From Erwinia rhapontici (lineage in GTDB: Bacteria; Pseudomonadota; Gammaproteobacteria; Enterobacterales; Enterobacteriaceae): a stretch of 64,000 nucleotides of DNA. The notes under the pieces were generated by a model. It searched no databases. It was not told the DNA's origin and worked only from the letters and a program-made list of their open reading frames with translations. Positions 9,980 through 19,050 of this stretch are shown here, piece by piece; the first letter of the stretch is position 1; each line of letters starts with the position of its first letter. Position numbers and translations under genes: made by a program. The stretch is taken from NCBI RefSeq assembly GCF_012271765.1, contig NZ_VRKO01000014.1, positions 1-64,000 on the forward strand. Direction: 5' to 3'.

Positions 9980-10462
9980 ATGAGAAAATATGTATTACTC
10001 GCTTCAGTATTGCTTACCGGTTGTGCCACCTCTCCTCAGGACTGCGACCTGCAGGCGCAAGATCCCAGCTTCCTGACTAAATTGAGCTGCACCACCTCCG
10101 GTGGCTATCGGCAGAAAGTCAGTGAAGAAGAGCAGAAGGTCCAGCTCAGTCAGTGGGAAAATCAGCGCGCCAAACAGGATCTGGCCAATACCCAGAACCG
10201 GCAGCAGGTCACGGATCAACAGCTGAGCAATGAACAGGTGCGACTGCAGGCAGCGCGTACCGATCTGGCGCAGACAATGAAACGCCTTAAATCCGACAAC
10301 GTCAAAAGCAAAGCCAGCCAGAAAGAGATTAAACAGTTGCAGGCACTGCAACAGCAAGCGCAGCAGGCCACCAGCGCCAGCGACGTTGCCGCTATTGAGA
10401 AAAAAGTGGCCGATGCCAGGAAAAGGGTGGAAGCACTGGAGCAGGCGAACACGCTGCAGTAA
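9980..10462 (+). CDS. Small coiled-coil lipoprotein
   Basis: A 160-residue lipoprotein. MRKYVLLASVLLTGCATS gives a short signal sequence and lipobox LTGC (Cys about residue 15); the next residue is Ala. Two further Cys pairs occur early (residues about 23 and 37). From about residue 48 to the end the chain is a long Gln/Lys/Glu/Ala helix (SEEEQKVQLSQWENQRAKQ onward), a periplasmic coiled coil. It lies about 50–90 bp before the TerA-like gene and may be transcribed with the srf-type operon. ATG at 9968 is in frame and would add four residues, but 9980 gives the more usual lipoprotein N-terminus. Function unknown; it and the preceding gene are the only lipoproteins in the cluster. Confidence 0.82.
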   Translation: MRKYVLLASVLLTGCATSPQDCDLQAQDPSFLTKLSCTTSGGYRQKVSEEEQKVQLSQWENQRAKQDLANTQNRQQVTDQQLSNEQVRLQAARTDLAQTMKRLKSDNVKSKASQKEIKQLQALQQQAQQATSASDVAAIEKKVADARKRVEALEQANTLQ

Positions 10463-10489
10463 CGCGCCCTTTGATGTGACGATATGCTG

Positions 10490-10513
10490 ATCCGCCGCGA
10501 ACCGGCGGCGGAT
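10490..10513. other. GC-rich hairpin between the lipoprotein and TerA-like genes
   Basis: ATCCGCCG (10490–10497), eight-base loop, CGGCGGAT (10506–10513). There is no T run, so it may act as an attenuating or mRNA-stabilising structure rather than a terminator. It overlaps an alternative in-frame ATG at 10512 of the next gene. Confidence 0.6.
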
Positions 10514-10544
10514 GCCAACGATAACCACAAGACGACCCTGTGTA

Positions 10545-11693
10545 ATGCAACGATTAACACGTGCAGCGCCGATTAATGATTCTACTCTGGCCACCTATGA
10601 GGAGACGGTTGCGATTATCCAGCGCTATCTCCCTCCGTCTCTTGCGCTGGTGTTTGCCACCGCCCGGCGCGATCCTGCCGGGCATCTGGAGTGGTGGACC
10701 GACCGCCAGGGCGTTGCCCGGCCATTGTCGGCACTGAATGAAGCGGAACAGCAGGCGCTCCACAGCAAGCTCCAGAATTACCGTGGAATACTGGCCGGGC
10801 TGATTGAGCAGCTGACCGCCCGTGGCGAGGAGCAACCCGCTCAGGCGTTGCAGCAGTTACTCGTCCATTCACAGCAGCTGGACTGCTATGCGGTCGGCGA
10901 TGAACCGGTTCTGGTGAACTGGGTCATTGTGGCACCGGAGGCCCCGCCCCCGGTGGTGGTGGTGCCGTGGTGGCGACGCGCGCTGCCCTGGCTATTGCTG
11001 TTGTTGCTTTTACTGTTACTGCTCGCCCTCGCCTGGTGGTGGTATCACCATCGTGCCCACCCCGATCCCGTGGTGCCGGCACCGCGTGAAACCCCCGCTG
11101 CCGTTGCCCCCACGCCACCCGCCAGTACTGAACTGACGCAGGATAACCCCAGTATTAACCTTGCGAAACGCAAGGATTTCGGGCGCATCAAAATCAACCT
11201 GACCTGGAAACAGGGCCAGCAGCAGCAGCCTATCGACCTGGATATCGCCGCGTTTGTCCGCTTTAAAAATGGCGACATCAGCGGGGTGGAAGCCCTCAGC
11301 CACGCCGCGGGCGACTATGAAAAACCGCCTTACATCCAGCTGAAAGAAGATTTGCGTAACGGTAACAACCAGGACGGTGAGTGGCTCTTCATCAACGGCA
11401 GCCGCTGGGCGGAGATTGATGAGGTACTGATTTACAGCTTCATTTTTGGCGGAGCCAGTAACTGGCAGGGCACCGATGCGACGATCACGGTGCATGTACC
11501 GGGCCAGGCGCCGATCAGCACCACCCTGAAGGAGGGCAGTCAGCGCAATAATGTTGCGGCGATCGCCCGATTAAAAAACGTCGATGGCGAGATAAAAGTG
11601 GAACGCCTTAACCGCTTCTTCCGCGATCGGGAGCCGATGGATAAGTATTACGGCTGGGGATTTAAATGGAAGCCGGGTGCGAGCAAAAACTAG
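10545..11693 (+). CDS. Single-pass membrane protein with C-terminal TerA/TerD-like domain
   Basis: A 382-residue bitopic protein. The N-terminal 130 residues are predicted cytoplasmic. WRRALPW leads into a nearly pure leucine membrane span (about residues 142–165), followed by WWWYHHR, so the C-terminus should be periplasmic. After a Pro/Ala linker, a C-terminal domain of about 190 residues begins near LAKRKDFGRIKINLTW. It shows the tellurite-resistance TerD/TerA pattern: a DLDIAAFVRF-like strand, GDY and NGNNQDGEW loops, IDEVLIYSFIFGGA, then AAIARLKNVDGEIKVERLNRFF and a final MDKYYGWGFKWKPG. TerD domains often bind calcium. It is the first gene of the close-set srf-type run, 50 bp before srfA. 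ATG 10512 is an alternative start but lies in a hairpin; neither start has a clear SD. Confidence 0.82.
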   Translation: MQRLTRAAPINDSTLATYEETVAIIQRYLPPSLALVFATARRDPAGHLEWWTDRQGVARPLSALNEAEQQALHSKLQNYRGILAGLIEQLTARGEEQPAQALQQLLVHSQQLDCYAVGDEPVLVNWVIVAPEAPPPVVVVPWWRRALPWLLLLLLLLLLLALAWWWYHHRAHPDPVVPAPRETPAAVAPTPPASTELTQDNPSINLAKRKDFGRIKINLTWKQGQQQQPIDLDIAAFVRFKNGDISGVEALSHAAGDYEKPPYIQLKEDLRNGNNQDGEWLFINGSRWAEIDEVLIYSFIFGGASNWQGTDATITVHVPGQAPISTTLKEGSQRNNVAAIARLKNVDGEIKVERLNRFFRDREPMDKYYGWGFKWKPGASKN

Positions 11694-11743
11694 CCACATT
11701 CATTATAACGTTCGTTCATTCACAGCGTGACAAGGTTTAGACA

Positions 11744-13255
11744 ATGCGAAATGCGATTCAGGGACCACTGCTACGTACCGGACATAACTCCTCATTTAAG
11801 GCGCTGGGTGAAACGGGCTACCCCGTGTTCAAGATGGCATTTCAGCTACGCGAAGCGATCTACCGTCTTGATGCCGGACGTGACCTGGCCCGTCACCTTG
11901 CCGTCCCGCATAACGATCAGGGGGGCGATCGCACCGACTGGTACAGCAGCTTTCCTGGCGACATTATTCCGTGGAGCAGCGCCAGTGAAACGGAGCGCGC
12001 CTCCGCGCGTCAGCAGTTCAGCGAATTCCAGATCGCGGTACAGGCACTCAGTGAACAGCTGCTTAACGCTGAGAACAGCGGTGCCGGTGGCGATCGCCGG
12101 GTCTTTGCTCAGCTGCTGAAATCAGTCAGCCATTTCCCCGATTATGATTTTGTCTATCTGGTCAACGGCGTGCTGGTGATCACCTTCTGGGGCTTTGTTC
12201 ATCCCGGTGGTGAAACGCGCAGCCCCCTGCACTGGCTGGAACCTGCATCGGTGCCTGCGCCGTCGGCGGCGATGATCCCTGGCACCACGCCGCCGCGTGC
12301 GGCCGCTACCGTCGCCAGCCCGCCAGTGGTGGAGACGGTCACACGTGGCCGCCGCTGGAACTGGCGCTGGTTACTCTGGGCGCTGCTGGGGCTGCTGTTA
12401 CTGGCCCTGCTGTTTGGCCTGCTGCGTGGTTGCGTTCCTACGCTGTCATTGCCGGGCCTGCCGGGTTTCCCGGGGAATAAACCCCCCGCGCTGTCGGTCA
12501 ACAATGAGGGCCATCCTCAGGTGCCCGACGTGAAGCTGCCGGAAATGCCGGCCATGCCGGACCTGAAACTGCCGAATGTCGCAGGGCAAAAAGGTGCCGT
12601 CGCAGGCGAGCCTGGCGCCAGCCTGCCGGGCAGCGCTCAGGACGTGGGGGGCGTTCCGTCAGCGACGGAAGCACCACAACCCCTCGCCAGCGACACGCCA
12701 CCCGCGGCAGACAATGCGCAGGCTACGGAGCCCGCAGCCACGACGGATCCGGTTCAGCCCGCACTGACGCCGGAAGCTGCAGCGAATCCAGAGGCCGCGC
12801 CCACCACGCCGCCAGAGCCGGGTGCTGAAACGCCCGCAGTGGCACCCAATACCGTCCCGCCGGTGATCCCGCCTGCGGGCAAACCGCTGGCAATCCCGCC
12901 GACCCTGCCTAATGGTCCGGCACAGTTTCTCAACGGCCAGTGGCGGGTAAACGGCGGTATCCAGGACAAACTCACGGGCCGCCCGCTGCAGTTGCAATAC
13001 AACTTTAAGCAAGGTGAGGGCACCGTCAGCGTGCGCCAGTCGAGCGGTGTCACCTGCCAGGGCCCCGCCAGGGGCGACGTGCAGCAGGGGGCGCTCAGCA
13101 TTACTAACCCAGAGCAGATGAAATGTAGCGACGGTTCAGACTTTATTGCGCCCGTCATCGCCTGCAAATCGCCTGCCGCCGATCACGCCGAGTGTGTCGG
13201 CAGCAACGACGGGGAAAAAACCTTCCCTATTCGTATGCTTCAACCCAATACCTGA
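11744..13255 (+). CDS. srfA: SrfA-like virulence-associated membrane protein
   Basis: A 503-residue protein matching the SrfA family by its N-terminal block (KALGETGYPVFKMAFQLREA, DRTDWYSSFPGDIIPW, VYLVNGVLVITFWGFVH) and by lying directly before srfB and srfC. The N-terminal 190 residues are predicted cytoplasmic. RGRRWNWRW precedes a single membrane span (about residues 205–228). A long Pro/Ala/Glu-rich linker (about 240–385) follows, and a C-terminal domain of about 120 residues begins near PAQFLNGQWRVNGG and contains three Cys (VTCQG, EQMKCSD, VIACKS), plausibly oxidised in the periplasm. In Salmonella srfABC is known as an SsrB-regulated locus; the biochemical role of SrfA is not established. 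AAGG lies eight bases before the ATG. Confidence 0.85.
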   Translation: MRNAIQGPLLRTGHNSSFKALGETGYPVFKMAFQLREAIYRLDAGRDLARHLAVPHNDQGGDRTDWYSSFPGDIIPWSSASETERASARQQFSEFQIAVQALSEQLLNAENSGAGGDRRVFAQLLKSVSHFPDYDFVYLVNGVLVITFWGFVHPGGETRSPLHWLEPASVPAPSAAMIPGTTPPRAAATVASPPVVETVTRGRRWNWRWLLWALLGLLLLALLFGLLRGCVPTLSLPGLPGFPGNKPPALSVNNEGHPQVPDVKLPEMPAMPDLKLPNVAGQKGAVAGEPGASLPGSAQDVGGVPSATEAPQPLASDTPPAADNAQATEPAATTDPVQPALTPEAAANPEAAPTTPPEPGAETPAVAPNTVPPVIPPAGKPLAIPPTLPNGPAQFLNGQWRVNGGIQDKLTGRPLQLQYNFKQGEGTVSVRQSSGVTCQGPARGDVQQGALSITNPEQMKCSDGSDFIAPVIACKSPAADHAECVGSNDGEKTFPIRMLQPNT

Positions 13256-13273
13256 ACAGGGACGGATTAAATT

Positions 13274-16200
13274 ATGTTGCCTGAGATTGTTTCTTTTGAT
13301 CGTCAAATCACCCTGGTCGGCGACTCCGGTATCCAGTTTATGGATTTCGGCCTGACGCCAAAACGTCTGCCTGCGGGGGAGTTTGTTAAATTAGCCAATG
13401 GCGTGCTCACGCGTCTGATTTACAACGAGCAGCGCGATTACTATTTCTATCAACCGACGCCTGACGCGATTGAGAAGGCCAAAAGCCAGTACGATATTCC
13501 GGTGGATGCCAGCCTGGCGCTACTGGACAGCGTCTGGTTACCGCTGCCCCTGTTCCGTTTCAGTCCGCCGAATGTCTATCAGGAAGGGCCGCTGAACTGG
13601 GCGCGTTTTCGTCTGGTCAAACTGCCGGAACCGGACATGGATGGCCACACTCACCGCATGACGCTGGCGATGGATACCCGCATCATGGCCCGGCAGCAGT
13701 CGGCAGCCGACCTCAGTCCTAATCAGGAAGACGTCAACGCCGGTGCGACCTTTGCCGTGGCAACCGCCACCTATGCGCTCAACTGGTATCTGACGCAGGA
13801 CTGGGTCAAAGACTGGCTGAAAGAGGTGTTCAAAGAGAGCAGCAAAGGCCGTGACCTGGATGAACAGGAGCAGGAGCTGGCGCAGCACTATCCTCTGGCG
13901 CACTACCTTAACCTGCTGTCACTGATGGCCATTCCGGTGGAAGGGCTGCAAACCCAGACCGCGCCTGCCATCGAACTGCCGCAGTTCCGCATGATCGCCA
14001 ATCGCGAAACCAATGCCATTAAACCGATCCCGGTGGATCTGATCCTCGACGTCGGTAACTCACGCACCTGCGGGATCCTGATTGAAGATCATGGCCAGTC
14101 AGGTTCCGGTCTGATGCACAACTATGTGCTGAAACTGCGCGATCTCAGCAATCCTGAGCACATCTACACCGATCCCTTTGAAAGCCGGGTGGAGTTCTCT
14201 CAGGCCTTTTTCGGCAAAGACCATTGCTCTGTGCGCAGCGGCCGACATGACGCGTTCCAGTGGCCGACCATCGCCCGCATCGGCGGGGAAGCCACCCGTT
14301 TAGCGGCGCGCCGCCGCGGCAGTGAAGGCTCCACCGGTCTGTCCAGCCCTAAGCGCTACCTGTGGGATGAGAAGTTTTATGGCCAGGGCTGGCGTTTCAA
14401 CGGCAGCTACGTGCAGGACACCAACCCGCTGGCGACCGCGGCCCCCTTTGCCAACCTCATCGACGAAAAAGGCGAGGCGCTGCACACCATTGAAGACGAG
14501 ATGGATCGCATTCCGGTCTTCACACCGCGCTATTCACGCAGCTCGCTGATGACCTTTATGCTGTCGGAAGTGCTGACCCAGGCCATCAGCCAGATTAACA
14601 GCGTGGAACAGCGTACCCGTCAGGGCCACGCCGGTATTCCTCGCCAGCTCCGTCATATCATTCTGACGGTGCCGCCAGGCCTGCCGATGGCTGAACGCTG
14701 TATCCTGGATGACCGCATGCGTCAGGCGGTGGGGTTAGTGTGGAAATCGCTGCGCTGGCACAACGGCGAGAATGACCCGTATCTGGATGAACAGGAGTTA
14801 TCCACCCAGGGGAATATCCGTATCCCCTTACCAAAAATTCGCGTGGAATGGGACGAGGCCTCCTGTGCGCAGCTGGTGTATTTGTACACCGAGATCAATC
14901 AGAACTTTGCCGGCCACCCGGAGGTGTTCTTCAATACCCTTGGCCGCCCGGACCGCAAAGATCGTGAAACCATCACGCTGGCATCCCTCGATATCGGAGG
15001 TGGAACCACGGACCTGGTGATCACCGACTACCGTCTGGATCGCAATGGCCTGGAAGGCAGCGGCGCTAACGCACATATCATTCCCCATCAGCGTTTTCGT
15101 GACAGCTTCAAAACCGCCGGTGACGACATTCTGCTGGATGTGATCCAGGCCTATGTGTTGCCCGCCTTCGAGCTGGCGCTGCGTGATGCCGGAGTAGTCA
15201 CGGTTGAAACGCTGATGTCGCAGCTGTGCGGATCACAAAATATCAGTGCTGCTGAAGCCGTACTGCGTCAGCAACTCAGCCTGCAGCTGTTTGTGCCACT
15301 GGCGCTGCATATTCTGAGCAGCTACGAGCACTTTGATCCGCTGGATGAGCAAACCCACCTGCTGATCAACCGCAAGGTGAGTGAGTTACTGCCTGCTGGC
15401 AGTATTCGTGACGAAGTCGATGGCTTTGTGCGTCGCGAAGTGCAAAAAGCGGGTGGCCCGAATGATTTCAGGCTGGTGGATATCACCCTCAACCTGTCGC
15501 TGGTGAAGGTGCATAACGATCTGTGCTCGGGCAAGTTCAACATTGATAAGGTGCTCACGGCCCTGTGCGAAGTGTTGTCCTGCTATCACTGCGACATGCT
15601 GCTGCTGACGGGGCGGCCTTCGCAGTTACCGGGCATCCAGGCGATCATTCGTCGCAATCTGCCGTTACCGCCGGGACGCATTCTGCCACTGCATGGCTAC
15701 CAGACCGGCACCTGGTATCCGTTCCACAAAAATGGCTATATCGACGATCCGAAGAGCACCGCCTCGGTCGGCGCCATGCTGGCACAGCTGTGCGCCAATC
15801 ACAGTATTCCTAACTTCCATTTCCGTGTCTCGGCGCTGAAGCCTTACTCGACCATTCGCCATATTGGCATTATCGATATGGATAACCTGCTGCGTGATGC
15901 CGATGTGGTCTACCGCCATATCCAGTCAGAGAACGGCCAGATCACCCTGCCGGGCGAACGCAGCGAAGAGGGCGAGGGCGCAATGCAAAGCATCGTGATG
16001 CGTGGCGATCTGCGGCTGGGATATCGCCAGCTGGATGCCGAACGCTGGTCTGCCGCTCCGCTCTACACCCTGCGTTTCAACGAAAAGGGCCGTCAAAAAT
16101 TCTCCACGGCGCAGTCGAGTGACAGCGGCTCCCCTTATCTCAGGGTGCGGCTGACCGTGGATAAAGGCAAACGCGCGCGCCAGTTAGGGCTGATCAGCGA

Positions 16201-16342
16201 TCGCCTGACCATCGCAGATGTCAGCAGCAACACCGATAAATCCTTTAGCAAAGGGGATTTAGAACTGGAACTGAATACCATGCCCGATACCGGGCTCATT
16301 GACAGCCGGCACTGGCTCGATAGCGGGAGTGTGAAAAAATAA
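13274..16342 (+). CDS. srfB: SrfB, Hsp70/actin-like ATPase-fold protein
   Basis: A 1022-residue cytoplasmic protein of the SrfB family. It contains the sugar-kinase/Hsp70/actin signatures in order: phosphate 1 at about residues 253–266 (VDLILDVGNSRTCGIL), phosphate 2 at about 570–582 (ASLDIGGGTTDLVI), and an adenosine-type motif at about 775–788 (LLLTGRPSQLPGI). The core is thus an ATP-binding actin-like domain with family-specific N-terminal (1–240) and C-terminal (830–1022) regions. No signal peptide or membrane span is seen. It starts 18 bp after srfA and its stop overlaps the srfC start by one base (TAATG), implying translational coupling. It probably acts with the SrfC GTPase as an energised partner of the envelope components encoded downstream; that is inference. 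Confidence 0.9.
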   Translation: MLPEIVSFDRQITLVGDSGIQFMDFGLTPKRLPAGEFVKLANGVLTRLIYNEQRDYYFYQPTPDAIEKAKSQYDIPVDASLALLDSVWLPLPLFRFSPPNVYQEGPLNWARFRLVKLPEPDMDGHTHRMTLAMDTRIMARQQSAADLSPNQEDVNAGATFAVATATYALNWYLTQDWVKDWLKEVFKESSKGRDLDEQEQELAQHYPLAHYLNLLSLMAIPVEGLQTQTAPAIELPQFRMIANRETNAIKPIPVDLILDVGNSRTCGILIEDHGQSGSGLMHNYVLKLRDLSNPEHIYTDPFESRVEFSQAFFGKDHCSVRSGRHDAFQWPTIARIGGEATRLAARRRGSEGSTGLSSPKRYLWDEKFYGQGWRFNGSYVQDTNPLATAAPFANLIDEKGEALHTIEDEMDRIPVFTPRYSRSSLMTFMLSEVLTQAISQINSVEQRTRQGHAGIPRQLRHIILTVPPGLPMAERCILDDRMRQAVGLVWKSLRWHNGENDPYLDEQELSTQGNIRIPLPKIRVEWDEASCAQLVYLYTEINQNFAGHPEVFFNTLGRPDRKDRETITLASLDIGGGTTDLVITDYRLDRNGLEGSGANAHIIPHQRFRDSFKTAGDDILLDVIQAYVLPAFELALRDAGVVTVETLMSQLCGSQNISAAEAVLRQQLSLQLFVPLALHILSSYEHFDPLDEQTHLLINRKVSELLPAGSIRDEVDGFVRREVQKAGGPNDFRLVDITLNLSLVKVHNDLCSGKFNIDKVLTALCEVLSCYHCDMLLLTGRPSQLPGIQAIIRRNLPLPPGRILPLHGYQTGTWYPFHKNGYIDDPKSTASVGAMLAQLCANHSIPNFHFRVSALKPYSTIRHIGIIDMDNLLRDADVVYRHIQSENGQITLPGERSEEGEGAMQSIVMRGDLRLGYRQLDAERWSAAPLYTLRFNEKGRQKFSTAQSSDSGSPYLRVRLTVDKGKRARQLGLISDRLTIADVSSNTDKSFSKGDLELELNTMPDTGLIDSRHWLDSGSVKK

Positions 16343-19050
16343 TGAACAGCGAACCAGAATCTCTTACCCAAGGTTGGGCAGCGATCGCCCGGAGCTGTCA
16401 GGATGCACGCGGCTGGGTAGAAACCGTGCGTGTCGGCTCGCGCCGCCTGGATAACGAGGCGGACAAACTCAACCTCAGTTTGCTGCGTACCCGCAATCTG
16501 GCCAACAATCTGCAACATGTTGCCTCGACGCCGATGACGGTGGGTTTTTTCGGCATTTCTCAGGCGGGCAAGTCCTACCTGATCTCAGCGCTGGCAGCGG
16601 GCAGCCACGGCAGCCTGAAAGCGGCCTATGGCGACCGACGAGTCGACTTTATTAAAGAGGTCAACCCGGTTGGGGGGGGTAAGGAGGCCACGGGCCTGGT
16701 CACGCGCTTTACCAGACAGGCACCAGAAGCACCTGCGGGTTACCCTGTCCCGCTGCGTCTGTTTAGCGAAATCGATATTGCCAAAATCCTGACGAACACC
16801 TGGTTTAACGACTTTAATCAGGAGCAACTGGGCGATGAACTCGATGAAAGTCACATTGAAGAACACCTGCGTCCCTTCCTGCTTCGTGCCGAACAGCGTG
16901 AAATCTGCGCCGGCGTCAGCAGCGAAGATGTGGTGTCTTTATGGGACTACCTTGATACATCGTTCAAAAGATCCGTGGGAAAACTCAGATCGGTTTACTG
17001 GCCGCAGGTACTGAAAATAGCCCCTGGGCTGCGTCCGGAGGAACGTGCAGAATTGTTCTCTCTGCTGTGGGGTAAACAGAGCGCACTGACGGAAACCTAT
17101 CGTTCACTGGCCAGGGTGCTGGTGAAAATAAACCATGCCAGAATGGTGTTTGCGCCGCTGGAGACGCTGACCGATCACAGTAGCGGCAGCATCATGAACG
17201 TCGATAGCCTGAATCGCCTCGGTTCCCATCAGGATCGCAATGTTGATATCCGTTACTGGAACGACGATCAACAATCCGTCAGCGCCTCTTTGTCACAAGC
17301 CGAACTGACCGCGCTCACCGCGGAGCTGATTTTCCCGCTGGCGGAAGTCCCGCAGGACAGCATTGTGGAGCAGGTCGATTTGCTTGATTTCCCGGGTTAC
17401 CGCGGACGCCTCAAAATTGACAAGCTGGAAGATGCCGGCCAGGGCGGGCTCAACCCCATCTCGCAGTTACTGCTGCGCGGTAAAGTGGCCTATCTTTTCG
17501 AGCGCTACACCGATAACCAGGAGATGAATGCGCTGGTGGTGTGCGCCAGTGCCGCCAAGCAGAGCGACGTGGCCGATGTCGGCCCGGTGTTAAACCGGTG
17601 GGTTGAAAAAACTCAGGGTAAGGCGGGTGAACGCAGCGGCGCCCCGGGTCTGTTCTGGGCCATCACGATGTGTGACAAACGCATCAGCGACAGCCTGGAA
17701 CATACTGACACTCAGCTAAAAATGGGCTGGGAAGATATGTTGCATATCACCCTGCGCGAGCGTTTTGCTCATTACGAATGGCTCCAGGAGTGGATGCCAG
17801 GGAAACCGTTCCAGAATGTCTTCCTGGTGCGTAAACCGGGGATTGATAATCCCTTCCTGGACCTGGTGCGTGAACCCGGTCAGGAGGTACTTAAAGAAGT
17901 GTCCCTGGCTGAACGCTATCACGAGGTGCTCGACAGAATGGGCAATACCTTTATCGATGGCGAGCTGGTGCGGAAATATCTGGCCGAACCGCAGGATGCA
18001 TGGAAGGCGATGCTGACGCTGAACGATGGCGGGATGCGTCGCCTCACCGAAGCCCTGCGCCGCGTTGCTCATCTGGATTTCAAACTGAAGCGCCTGAATC
18101 AGCAGTTAGTGCAGTGCCGCCATGAAACCGGCGATCAACAGCTTGGCCGCTGGTACGAACAGGGTGGCGAAGATCAGCGGGCGAAGAAACAGGCGATTGC
18201 CAAAGATCTGTGGCAGGGGTTATCCGCCAGTGCGCACAGCATCGGTGAAATGATCAGTCGCCTGGAACTTCCCACGCCTGAACTCAACAACATCTATCTG
18301 AGTATTCGCCATGAGGATGAGGCATCCGCGGCGGCCGGTGACCCGCGCCCCGTTCAGGTGCTGGCGAGCAATCCGTTTGGCGATAATCCGTTTGGCAGCA
18401 ATCCGTTTGCCAGCGATCCCTTCTCCGGTTCAGTGACGGCGGAGGTGGCCGCCGTTGCCGACACCGCGCCTGCGTCTGTAAGGGTGAGCCAGGAGGACGA
18501 GTTCGCCCATCAGGCCTTCAAAGCCTGGGTGGCTCATCTGAGGGAGTTACCGCAGCAAACGGCCCACTGGTCCGCCCTCGGCCTGAACAGCGAACTGATG
18601 AATCTGCTCACTGAAGAGTTGATTGCGGCCGCCACTCGCCTCGATCTGGAGGGCACCCTGAAACATGCGCTGGCGGGTCAGGAGCAGGCAGATACCCATC
18701 ATGACCAGCTGAGGGCGCGTCAGGTGCTGCGTACCCAGCTGGCGATGCGTGATTTTATTGCCTGGTTCGGCTATCTCTCTCTGCCGGAAGAGCAGGTGCC
18801 CAACAGCTATGTGGGTGAGAAAAAGAAAGTGTTTGCGCGTCAGACACCGCTGACCGGCGATGCGTTACCTCAGCTGGCAGCCGTGGCACCGCAGCCCGGT
18901 GTGGCCTGGATGGGTGACTGGTTATCGGCCTTGATGACCGTCATTCTGGACAACGCCGGTCACAGCGCCACGCGCGATATCTCCTTCGAACATAACCAGC
19001 AGCTGGGTCAGATTATCCGCCAGTTGAAACAAGAGAACACCCCATGCTAG
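16342..19050 (+). CDS. srfC: SrfC, large P-loop GTPase-like protein
   Basis: A 902-residue protein of the SrfC family. A Walker A/G1 motif GISQAGKS sits at about residues 70–77, a G3-like VDLLDFPGYRGR at about 345–356 and a G4-like ITMCDKR at about 440–446, so it is a large, dynamin-like or septin-like GTPase by layout. Residues about 660–695 are a low-complexity linker with three closely spaced NPF tripeptides (NPFGDNPFGSNPF, then SDPF). No membrane span is evident. It overlaps srfB by one base and the next gene by seven. In Salmonella and relatives it is annotated as a putative virulence effector. Here its operon position argues for a component of a multi-protein machine rather than a lone effector; that is inference. 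Confidence 0.88.
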   Translation: MNSEPESLTQGWAAIARSCQDARGWVETVRVGSRRLDNEADKLNLSLLRTRNLANNLQHVASTPMTVGFFGISQAGKSYLISALAAGSHGSLKAAYGDRRVDFIKEVNPVGGGKEATGLVTRFTRQAPEAPAGYPVPLRLFSEIDIAKILTNTWFNDFNQEQLGDELDESHIEEHLRPFLLRAEQREICAGVSSEDVVSLWDYLDTSFKRSVGKLRSVYWPQVLKIAPGLRPEERAELFSLLWGKQSALTETYRSLARVLVKINHARMVFAPLETLTDHSSGSIMNVDSLNRLGSHQDRNVDIRYWNDDQQSVSASLSQAELTALTAELIFPLAEVPQDSIVEQVDLLDFPGYRGRLKIDKLEDAGQGGLNPISQLLLRGKVAYLFERYTDNQEMNALVVCASAAKQSDVADVGPVLNRWVEKTQGKAGERSGAPGLFWAITMCDKRISDSLEHTDTQLKMGWEDMLHITLRERFAHYEWLQEWMPGKPFQNVFLVRKPGIDNPFLDLVREPGQEVLKEVSLAERYHEVLDRMGNTFIDGELVRKYLAEPQDAWKAMLTLNDGGMRRLTEALRRVAHLDFKLKRLNQQLVQCRHETGDQQLGRWYEQGGEDQRAKKQAIAKDLWQGLSASAHSIGEMISRLELPTPELNNIYLSIRHEDEASAAAGDPRPVQVLASNPFGDNPFGSNPFASDPFSGSVTAEVAAVADTAPASVRVSQEDEFAHQAFKAWVAHLRELPQQTAHWSALGLNSELMNLLTEELIAAATRLDLEGTLKHALAGQEQADTHHDQLRARQVLRTQLAMRDFIAWFGYLSLPEEQVPNSYVGEKKKVFARQTPLTGDALPQLAAVAPQPGVAWMGDWLSALMTVILDNAGHSATRDISFEHNQQLGQIIRQLKQENTPC

